The notes under the pieces were generated by a model that saw only the letters and a list, made by a program, of their open reading frames with translations, ran no database searches and had not been told where the DNA came from. Of a stretch of 64,000 nucleotides of DNA, positions 57,117 to 64,000 are shown piece by piece (position 1 is the first letter of the stretch; every line of letters begins with the position of its first letter). The stretch comes from Lewinellaceae bacterium. Lineage in GTDB: Bacteria; Bacteroidota; Bacteroidia; Chitinophagales; Saprospiraceae. A program made the position numbers and the translations under genes. Location of the stretch: assembly GCA_016710765.1 (NCBI GenBank), contig JADJUJ010000008.1:1-64000 (forward strand), read 5' to 3'.

Positions 57117-57124
57117 TATTTTTG
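57117..57124 (+). promoter_or_regulatory. Candidate -7 promoter box of sensor kinase operon
   Basis: TATTTTTG fits TAnnTTTG but lies only 13 nt before the ATG at 57138, implying a very short leader. A TTGT about 22 nt upstream (57091) could be the -33 element. Confidence 0.4.
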
Positions 57125-57137
57125 TAAAAATTTGAGG

Positions 57138-59155
57138 ATGCTGCGCATACTGATTCCCCTGTTGTTCTTGTTGATTGGCAATACACCGACGGTTTTTTCC
57201 CAGAAACCCCCGACTGCAGCAGAAGTGAAGGCTCAATTGGAAATGGGAAAGCGTCAGGTAAACCAACTTCAAATTAATGCAGCGCTGGAAACATTTAAAA
57301 CCGTAGAAGTGCAGGCGCGGATGCTGCACATGAAGCAAGAGCAATATGAGGCCCTTGATGCCATTTCCAGCATTCTCTTTATGCGGGTGATTTACAGGGC
57401 GCTATTCCGCTTTTAAGGGAAAAAATTGTCCTGATGAACAACCCGGAATTCCGGAACCAGTATGCTTCCGGATTACTGGAACTGGGAAAGGTTTACCTCC
57501 AACTTGGGCGGTTGGATTCCGCTAAAATTCTCCTGGAAGATGGGCTGCAGGTAAAAAGATCCTTGTCAAACTTGCAAGGCATCAACCGTGGATTGAATTT
57601 CATGGGTTTGTTTTACGATCGCATTGGCGATTATGAAAAAAGTCATCAGTACTATTTGCAAGCGTTGGAGGGTTCACAACAGTTAAAGGATACGGCCAAT
57701 ATTGCCACGCTTCTGGGCAATATTGCGGGCAATTTTATAGAAACCCAAAACTGGACAAAGGCAGAGGAATATGCGAAGGCTTCGTACGCACTTGCCAGAA
57801 AAAAAGGTTACAAAGTAAAAACCGGGGAGGCGCTTGTATACATGGCGGTTGTAGCCCGGCAACAAGGCCGTGAGGAGGATGCACTGCAATACTATGAAGA
57901 AATGGCAACCTACTTCAGGCTCAGCAACAATTATACCCAGATCATCAGCAGCTTGCTCCCGCAAGCAAAAATTTGGAGCGATCGGGGCAATTTTGTGGCT
58001 GCCCAAAAATGTTTGGAGGAAGCCCGGCAGTTTTCGGAAAAATCCGGCGACCAACAAAAACGCATAGAAGTGTTGATGGGTTATGGTAACTATTACCTCC
58101 GGAAAAAGCAAGCAGCGCTGGCTATACCGTTTCTGGAAGATGCCATCAGCATCGCTGATGCCAAAGGGTTTCGCGAAAACAAAGCCAGTGCCATGAAACT
58201 GGCTGCAGAAGCCTACGAAGCCAATGGGCAAACGGGCAAAGGCCTGGCTATGTTGAAAGCATACATGACTCTAAACGATAGCCTGGGCGGTGAGCGTCAG
58301 CAAAAGGCTATTCTTGAAATGGAATCCCGTTACCAATTCAGCGAAAAGGAAAAACAAATTTCCCTGCTAAACACGCAAAATGAACTGAAAGACCTGCGGC
58401 TGGCCGGTTCCCGACGAACCCAGTGGTATTTATTGGCACTGGTATTTGCGCTTGTCGCCGCCCTTGCTGCCGGGGTTGCGCTGGTGCGCACCAAGCAACG
58501 CGCCAACAAGGAACTTTCGGAGAAAAATGTCATCATTTCCACTGCATTGGCGGAAAAAGAATTGCTCCTCAAAGAAATTCATCATCGGGTAAAAAACAAT
58601 CTGCAGGTTATTTCCAGCCTCTTGAAACTTCAATCAAGGCATTTGTCGGATGGTGTGGCCCTGGCTGCCTTGCAGGAAGGGCGCAACCGGGTGCAGTCGA
58701 TGGTGCTCATCCACCAAAACCTGTACCAGGAAAACAACCTGACGGGTATACAGTCGGTCGACTATATTTCCAAACTCACACAAACCCTGTTGCAATCGTA
58801 TCAATTAGAACCCGGCAAAATTACGCTCGAAACCGATGTGGATGCTATGTTGCTGGATGTGGACACCGCTATTCCACTGGGATTGATCCTGAATGAACTC
58901 ATCTCCAACGCATTGAAGCATGCCTTCCCGGAAAACCACTCGGGCGCCATATCCGTAGCGTTAAAACACCAGAACGACAGGCTGTTGCTGCGCGTGGCCG
59001 ACAATGGTGTTGGGATGAAGGGGGATTCCCGTCCGGATTCGTTTGGATTCGAACTGGTTACCTTACTGGCAGAAAAATTACAGGCTGAACTCAGCATGAC
59101 TTCGGCGCAAGGAACACAGGTAGAACTTCACATTCAAAATTTCAAACTGGTATGA
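57138..59155 (+). CDS. TPR sensor histidine kinase, HisKA_2 type (one frameshift)
   Basis: About 672 residues. Signal peptide MLRILIPLLFLLIGNTPTVF, then periplasmic TPR repeats (residues 35-400, e.g. 'GLLELGKVYLQLGRLDSAKI' and 'ALVYMAVVARQQGREEDALQ'). A transmembrane helix 'WYLLALVFALVAALAAGVAL' lies near residues 430-450, followed by a short coil. The phospho-acceptor domain 'LLKEIHHRVKNNLQVISSLL' (His near residue 481) is of the HisKA_2/LytS-like type and is followed by an HATPase_c domain with 'ILNELISNALKHAFPE' (N box) and 'RVADNGVGMKG' (G1 box). One base is missing near 57390 (MRVIYRALFRF against GDLQGAIPLLREK). The stop overlaps the start of the response regulator (ATGA). Confidence 0.9.
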
Positions 59156-59778
59156 GTCCAATCCGGATCCTGATTGTTGAAGACGACCCTTTGATTGCTG
59201 CCGAAATAGCAGATTGCCTGCTACAGCTAAACTATACGGTGAGCGGCAAGGCGTATACTGTGGCATCGGCCATGCGACTACTGACCGAACAATGTAGCGA
59301 TGCCGTATTGCTGGATATTAATCTGGCAGGCGGACAGGAGGGTATTCAACTGGCGGAGCACATCCGGCAACATTACCAATTGCCGTTTGTGTTTTTAAGT
59401 TCTTATGCCGATCGGGCAACCCTGGAAGCTGCCAAACACACCGAACCTGCCGGGTACATTGTAAAACCATTTACAGAACGGGATTTGCTGGCGGGGCTTG
59501 AAATAGCCTTGTTCAACCACACCCGAAAGCGCGACAGAGCGCAGCCCGAGTTAACCATAGAAAGGCTCAACGCTCATTTGTTATCGCCCCTTACCGAGCG
59601 CGAATTTGAATTGCTGCAATTAATGCGCGACGGTAGCACCAACCAACAAATCGCCAACAGTTTGTTTGTTTCCCTAAATACGGTGAAGACACACCTGAAA
59701 AACCTGTTTTTGAAACTGGGTGTCAGTACCAGAACAGCGGCGGTTGAGAAAGCCCGGCAGCTGATGCAAAAGGCATAA
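59152..59778 (+). CDS. Response regulator with LuxR-type HTH
   Basis: 208 residues. The receiver domain 'RILIVEDDPLIAAEIADCLL' has the acidic pair, the phospho-acceptor Asp in 'AVLLDINLAGGQEGIQL' (about residue 55), 'FVFLSSYADRATL' (Ser/Thr switch) and Lys in 'AGYIVKPFTERDLL'. The C-terminal LuxR helix-turn-helix is 'LTEREFELLQLMRDGSTNQQ' with IANSLFVSLNTVKTHLKN, and 'LFLKLGVSTRTAAVEKARQL' ends it. It overlaps the kinase by 4 nt, so the two form a coupled two-component pair. Targets are unknown; no binding site is evident. Confidence 0.94.
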   Translation: MSPIRILIVEDDPLIAAEIADCLLQLNYTVSGKAYTVASAMRLLTEQCSDAVLLDINLAGGQEGIQLAEHIRQHYQLPFVFLSSYADRATLEAAKHTEPAGYIVKPFTERDLLAGLEIALFNHTRKRDRAQPELTIERLNAHLLSPLTEREFELLQLMRDGSTNQQIANSLFVSLNTVKTHLKNLFLKLGVSTRTAAVEKARQLMQKA

Positions 59779-60179
59779 GCAGGGTTTTAGCCGTTGGGAG
59801 TTGGTCTTTGGTTTTGTTCACATTTTGTAATACCATAACAGATCAAGTGCCAGGAATATCAGCCTTAAATTTTGAACACCCTTTTTAAACATTGGGTACA
59901 TTATTTTTCGACGTTTTGATTAGCGAATATTCCACATCTTGATTTTGTCGGGTTGTTCCAAATCACCCTTTTGGGTGAGGCTGGCGCGTGCAATTCCATC
60001 TAACTTTGCTACGCTTCATAACCTGAAGGTTTGGTTGACGTTTTGTAGTTGTGGCCAAGGAAGTGCTTCATTTTTAACCATGTATTGGCCATTAGGTGGC
60101 AATAAGGCTATTACATGTTATCAGCAGGCGCCCGAGCGTCCAACTTTTTCCACAAACTAAAGATAAAAACCAAATACCG
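59779..60179. other. Gene-free stretch, possible small-RNA locus
   Basis: About 400 bases without a credible gene on either strand. It opens with a copy of a short dispersed repeat (GTTGGTCTTTGGTTT, about 59800-59815). A TAACTTTG at 60001-60008 fits the TAnnTTTG -7 box, and a plus-strand terminator follows at 60180. The only open frames are short and compositionally random. Confidence 0.4.
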
Positions 60180-60216
60180 CCGAACACTGTGCATCTGTAC
60201 AGGTTCGGTTTTTTTT
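60180..60216 (+). terminator. Rho-independent terminator without an adjacent plus-strand gene
   Basis: Stem CCGAAC (60180-60185) with GTTCGG (60203-60208), extended inward by CTGT/ACAG, followed by eight T residues. It lies 400 nt after the response-regulator stop and abuts the end of the convergent aminotransferase gene. Confidence 0.75.
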
Positions 60217-61495
60217 ATGCCTTTAGCCAGGTGCACATACTATTAAGTCCGGTAATCATTTTTGCACAATGCTGTTCCACAAATTGATTGTCCAGGATTT
60301 GTGTTTTTGCCGCAGCCATCAATGCCGCACCATCAAAATCCACATACGAAAGCCTGGCCGTAAACTGGGATGCCGGTACCCCAAATGCCGAGCCGGGTAG
60401 CAGCGCAACGCCCGTTTCGTTCAGCAGGCGAGCGAAAAGTTCCTCGTCGGTCCGGATGCCTTTTTTTAGAAGGGTCTCGCGGTAATAACTGAAGTCGGGA
60501 AAGAGATAAAAGCCTCCTTCGGGTTTTGGCATGGAAATGTTGTTGGATTCCAGCAAATGGTATACGTACGGCCCGATCACCGCAAGAATATTCCTCGCCA
60601 GGTCCAGGTAGGCATCTATGGCTTCTGATGGCTGAAAGGCCGTTACGGCAGCGTATTGAATGGGTGCACTGGTGGAAGTAAAGGTTTCACTGGCACAAAC
60701 AGCCATGGCGTCCTCCAGTCTTTTTAAACCTTTTGGAAAAACAAAGAAACCCAGCCGCCAACCGCCAGCGCCACACCATTTGCTCAAACCGCCGCTGATG
60801 ATGGTGCCTTCGGGGTAATAGGCAGCGATGGAATCGGCATGGCCATGGTAAAGCAGTTCGCCATAAATCTCGTCAGACAATACCAATACCTTGTATTTTC
60901 TGGCCACTTCGGCCAATCCTTGCAGGGTTTTGGTATCGTAAGCCGTCCCGGTAGGGTTAGAAGGGTAGTTGAGGATAACCAGTCTGGAGCGTTCGGGGTC
61001 CTGTTGGCAGATGGCCTCCAGTTCCTCCGGCATGAGCAGCAAATTGTTTTCGATTTTAGTGGCTACCCTGGTGATCCGCCGGCCGATAATTTGCGCCTGC
61101 GGAGCATAAGATACCCAGCAAGGCGCCGGGATAATGAGTTCGCCGTAGTAGCTGAGTTGCAGTAAAAACATCAATTCTTTGGAGCCTGGCCCTATGATCA
61201 CATCAGAGGCATCAGCGTGGGTGCCCTTTCTGCGGTTGACAAACCCGGCAATGGCCTGCCGCAATTCAGGCAGCCCCCGAACCGGCAGGTAATCTTTTTC
61301 GTGGGCATGGTCCTTCAAGGCTTGCACCACTGTTTCCGGGACGGGGAAGGGCGATTGCCCAAATCCAAGTCTGTACACCGTTTTCCCAGCGGCTTCCATG
61401 CTCCTCGACTGTTCATTGATGGCAACAGTTGCCGAGGTGCTGAGGCCGAAAAGATTTTGATTGATTGTTGCTGGGAAAAAAGCGTTACTGGCCAT
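60215..61495 (-). CDS. PLP-dependent class I/II aminotransferase
   Basis: 426 residues from ATG 61495 (MASNAFFPATINQNLFGLST); an in-frame ATG at 61549 would add 18 residues of unlikely sequence. Fold type I features in order: 'YRLGFGQSPFPVPETVVQAL', 'KDYLPVRGLPELRQAIAGFV', 'VIIGPGSKELMFLLQLSY', the substrate-binding 'RLVILNYPSNPTGTAYD' (Asn-Pro-Thr-Gly), 'KVLVLSDEIYGELLYHG' (PLP-ring Asp and Tyr), the Schiff-base Lys in 'IISGGLSKWCGAGGWRLGFF', and 'ARLSYVDFDGAALM' with the carboxylate-binding Arg. Likely an aspartate- or branched-chain-type aminotransferase; the amino donor cannot be set from sequence. Confidence 0.9.
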   Translation of the reverse strand: MASNAFFPATINQNLFGLSTSATVAINEQSRSMEAAGKTVYRLGFGQSPFPVPETVVQALKDHAHEKDYLPVRGLPELRQAIAGFVNRRKGTHADASDVIIGPGSKELMFLLQLSYYGELIIPAPCWVSYAPQAQIIGRRITRVATKIENNLLLMPEELEAICQQDPERSRLVILNYPSNPTGTAYDTKTLQGLAEVARKYKVLVLSDEIYGELLYHGHADSIAAYYPEGTIISGGLSKWCGAGGWRLGFFVFPKGLKRLEDAMAVCASETFTSTSAPIQYAAVTAFQPSEAIDAYLDLARNILAVIGPYVYHLLESNNISMPKPEGGFYLFPDFSYYRETLLKKGIRTDEELFARLLNETGVALLPGSAFGVPASQFTARLSYVDFDGAALMAAAKTQILDNQFVEQHCAKMITGLNSMCTWLKA

Positions 61496-61578
61496 GATCT
61501 TGAGTTTTTTAGCGCGGAAAATGCCTTGGGTGTCCGCTAAGATAGGCAAACCAAGTCAAGATCAATTGCCAGCGTGGA

Positions 61579-63990
61579 TCATACCCAGCGAACAACACTG
61601 CCCGCTTCCGTATTTTTTACCTCCAGGATGTGGGGGAAATAGTCTTTTTGGGTTTCTATGTGCGACACGATGTAGATCTGGCGGAATTGCTCCTGAAGGA
61701 AATGGAGTGCCAACATCATTTCATGTCGGCGTTCTTCGTCCTGGCTGCCAAAAATTTCATCGAAGGCCAAAAACGCTACGGCCTGGCCTGCGCCGCTGAG
61801 TTCCATGATGGCCTTGGTGATGGCAATGCGAAGGCAGAAATTGGCCAGGTCTATTTCACCACCGGAAAACCGTTCGATGGGGTAGTAAACACCGCCATCC
61901 GCAATGGTAAACTCGAAGTTTTCATCCACCAGTATATTTTCGTATTTGCCTTTGGTGATGCGGCTGAACAGGCTGCTGGCTTCTCTGGAGATGCCCGGAC
62001 TCACCCGCTCCAGAATTTCCAGTTTGAACTGTTTGAGCAGCTCTGCCAGTTTTTCCAGCAATTCAATTTCTGCTTGCTTCCCGCTGATCCTTTCAAGAAT
62101 TCGCTCCTGGTTGGCGATTTTCTCCTGGTTGCGGTCCATCTCATTTTGAAGCGATAGGTTTTGTGTCAGTAGTTTCTGCACCAGCCCGTTTTGGGTTTGC
62201 AGGATTTCATTCATGCTGGAAAACGCCTGCTGCGCCAGTTGGTAGGCTGCTTCGTCAAACTTCAGAGCCTCCAATTGCTGTTGTTCGGTATTGGCCTGAG
62301 CACTTGTTTGTGCCATTAATTCCTTAACCTTTTCCAGTTCGGTACTGGCCAACGGCAATTCCTTGATGATGTAATTGTTTTCTTCCAGATAAATCTGGTA
62401 CCGCGGCAGCATGGTTTTTACCCTTGCACTGATTGCATTGTATTGCTCGGGATCAAAATGAATAGGGCCAATTTCCTTCATCACCACTTCGGTGCTGTGG
62501 ACTTGCGATTGGAGGTTTTTCAGTTGATTTTGTTCGGATAGGAGTTGCCTGCTGAGTTCCTGCAGTCGCGCCAGTTGTGTTTCCAACTGCTTTACCTCGA
62601 GTTGCTTTTTTTCCTCCGCGGCCTTAATCTGCCATCCTTCCGCCTTGAGTTTTTCCTGGCTTTCAAGTAGTTTTTGGTGCTCAATACCCTCCATTTCACG
62701 AATGTTGGCCTGAAGTTCGGCCAGTACCCGATCGTAGGCATCCCGAACGGGTTGCTGGCAGGTGGGGCATGTTCCCTCCTTGCCAATTTCCGTCAGCTTA
62801 GCAATTTTGCTTTCTCGTTCCCGCATCCGCTCCTTGAGGGTAGCCAGTGCTTCGTTGCCTTGCTGGTATTCCTGGCCTTTTTGTTCGCGTTGTTGTTGCA
62901 AGTGTAGCAGCTCGGCCTGGCTTTGTTGCCGACCGGCCTCCAGCTGTGGTACCTGGCGGAGTTCTTCCAGGAGCGCCGCTATGCGTGCTTCACCTTGTTT
63001 CAGGGAGGGTAAAAGCGTGTCGATTTTCCCTTTTTGGGCCTCGTAATTGAGGTGTTTTTGTCGCTCTTTTTCCAGGATTTCGAGTTGTTGCTGTTCGGCC
63101 TGGAATGTCTTGAAAAGGCCCGCTTCCGACGCTAGTTTTGATTTTTGTAGCCGCAAATTCTCAATGCGTTGCTCAAGTTGTCGACTCCGGTTTTGGGCGC
63201 CCTCCAGTCGTTCCTTCAGCTGTGTTTGCCGCTGCGCGAGCGTATGATGCTGTTTTTGTTTTTGCGACTGGATTTCGAATGCATCTTGTTTCTGCCTGAA
63301 CTCCTTTTGCAAAGCCTCCTGTTGTGTACGGGCTGCTTTAAGGTCCTTTTGGCACTGTTTCAGTTGACTGCCGAGGGTTTTAATGGCTTGCAGGTGTTGT
63401 TTGAAATCTTCAGGGTTGAGCAGCAGTTGTTGTTGCCCGGATATTTCGTTGCGCAGGGTTCGCATATCGGAGCCGACCTGGGATTGGATCTCGTCGAGGT
63501 TGTCGAGCCCGAGCATCCTTCGCACCATTTTAGCGCGTTTTTCTCCCTTGGTATCGGAAAGTTCGGTCAGCTCTTTTTGTCCGGAAAACACCGAGCGTTT
63601 GAACGCATCGCGGTCCAGTTGAAGCAGGCGGGTTACCTCGTCATTGACAGCATTGGCGCCTTTGGCCACCAGGCTGTCGTTTTTATACAGTTCTGCGACG
63701 ACGGTGTCCAGTTTTTTGCCCCGTAATTCACGGTGGATGGTATACCTGATTTCGCCAATGCTTAAACCTAAACGCAATACCACCGGCACTTTTGGCGCAA
63801 CAAAGGCGGAGCGGATCAGTTCCTTGTTGTTGATCTCATCCTTGCCGTACAGGCAATAGAGGATGGCCTCAAAAATGGTGGATTTGCCTGCGCCATTTTT
63901 ACCAATAATACCAACCAGGCCTTCCTGGAACTCGAGTTCCAGGTGGCCATATTGCTTGTAATGCTGTAGCGAGAGCGAATGAAGAATCAT
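61579..63990 (-). CDS. SbcC/Rad50-like SMC ATPase
   Basis: 803 residues. Walker A 'GIIGKNGAGKSTIFEAILYC' near residues 28-47, long coiled coils (about residues 170-400 and 420-660) joined by a zinc hook 'EGTCPTCQQPVRDAYDRV' (CPTC near residue 407), the ABC signature 'ERFSGGEIDLANFCLRIAIT' near residue 706 and Walker B/D-loop 'VAFLAFDEIFGSQDEERRH' near 743. Partner of the SbcD/Mre11 nuclease in DNA double-strand-break end and hairpin processing. It starts at 63990, so an sbcD gene, which usually precedes sbcC, would lie just beyond the window on this strand. Shorter than E. coli SbcC (over 1,000 residues), close to Rad50-like bacterial versions. Confidence 0.9.
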   Translation of the reverse strand: MILHSLSLQHYKQYGHLELEFQEGLVGIIGKNGAGKSTIFEAILYCLYGKDEINNKELIRSAFVAPKVPVVLRLGLSIGEIRYTIHRELRGKKLDTVVAELYKNDSLVAKGANAVNDEVTRLLQLDRDAFKRSVFSGQKELTELSDTKGEKRAKMVRRMLGLDNLDEIQSQVGSDMRTLRNEISGQQQLLLNPEDFKQHLQAIKTLGSQLKQCQKDLKAARTQQEALQKEFRQKQDAFEIQSQKQKQHHTLAQRQTQLKERLEGAQNRSRQLEQRIENLRLQKSKLASEAGLFKTFQAEQQQLEILEKERQKHLNYEAQKGKIDTLLPSLKQGEARIAALLEELRQVPQLEAGRQQSQAELLHLQQQREQKGQEYQQGNEALATLKERMRERESKIAKLTEIGKEGTCPTCQQPVRDAYDRVLAELQANIREMEGIEHQKLLESQEKLKAEGWQIKAAEEKKQLEVKQLETQLARLQELSRQLLSEQNQLKNLQSQVHSTEVVMKEIGPIHFDPEQYNAISARVKTMLPRYQIYLEENNYIIKELPLASTELEKVKELMAQTSAQANTEQQQLEALKFDEAAYQLAQQAFSSMNEILQTQNGLVQKLLTQNLSLQNEMDRNQEKIANQERILERISGKQAEIELLEKLAELLKQFKLEILERVSPGISREASSLFSRITKGKYENILVDENFEFTIADGGVYYPIERFSGGEIDLANFCLRIAITKAIMELSGAGQAVAFLAFDEIFGSQDEERRHEMMLALHFLQEQFRQIYIVSHIETQKDYFPHILEVKNTEAGSVVRWV

Positions 63991-64000
63991 TTGTGGGTTT

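Noticed and set aside
59939..60160. Plus-strand frame of 73 codons in the gap after the response regulator
   Set aside because: No domain, signal or conserved feature; Cys- and Trp-containing random-looking sequence.

Overview
The window reads as chromosomal DNA of a Bacteroidota bacterium, most likely the Saprospiria group. The evidence is type IX secretion (T9SS) cargo with both type A tails and the gliding-associated CHU_C tail, a PorP/SprF-type protein, PD40-OmpA-like proteins with SprB-type repeats, DUF5689, DUF5683 and DUF4403 proteins, a group III truncated globin, TAnnTTTG-type -7 promoter boxes and no obvious Shine-Dalgarno sites. The group assignment is inference from gene content. 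No rRNA, tRNA, CRISPR array or complete insertion sequence was seen.

Layout. 1-7447 (minus strand): CbpM, DnaJ/CbpA, a methyltransferase, a polytopic protein with a Cys/His tail, an ICMT-like methyltransferase, a periplasmic-binding-fold lipoprotein, an SUI1/YciH factor, a diacylglycerol-kinase-family enzyme and an RluD-type pseudouridine synthase; this stretch is full of single-base frame breaks. 7669-18777 (plus): superoxide dismutase, a purine-only tandem repeat, a giant alpha-2-macroglobulin lipoprotein, an FG-GAP/ASPIC lipoprotein, a small conserved protein and a cold-shock protein. 18863-26168: truncated haemoglobin and a secreted endonuclease/phosphatase (minus), divergent from a TonB receptor and a DUF5689 lipoprotein, then DUF5683 and rhomboid genes. 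26169-26937 is non-coding and holds large inverted-repeat elements. 26938-31022: a secreted M1 aminopeptidase divergent from glycyl-tRNA synthetase.

31344-42236 is the most distinctive locus: a PorP/SprF-like protein, two tandem TPR-PD40-OmpA-like paralogues and a roughly 1,500-residue SprB-like adhesin ending in a CHU_C signal, closed by a strong terminator. It looks like a self-contained T9SS type-B surface-protein module. 42331-54607: NusB, a T9SS cargo protein, a heptose-phosphate kinase, an MBL hydrolase, an acyl-CoA dehydrogenase, a lipoprotein, two GNAT genes (one split by a 157-bp palindromic insertion), RarA, DUF4403 and a P-type ATPase. 54764-63990: small T9SS protein, a second MITE-like element, an S37 peptidase, a TPR histidine kinase with overlapping response regulator, an aminotransferase and a Rad50/SbcC-like ATPase.

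Many genes are broken by single-base indels, several clearly in homopolymers (for example a T run in glyS and T or A runs in the second OmpA-like gene). The simplest reading is residual sequencing error, so broken genes are annotated at full biological extent. The GNAT gene at 48711-49312 is the one with a convincing biological disruption.
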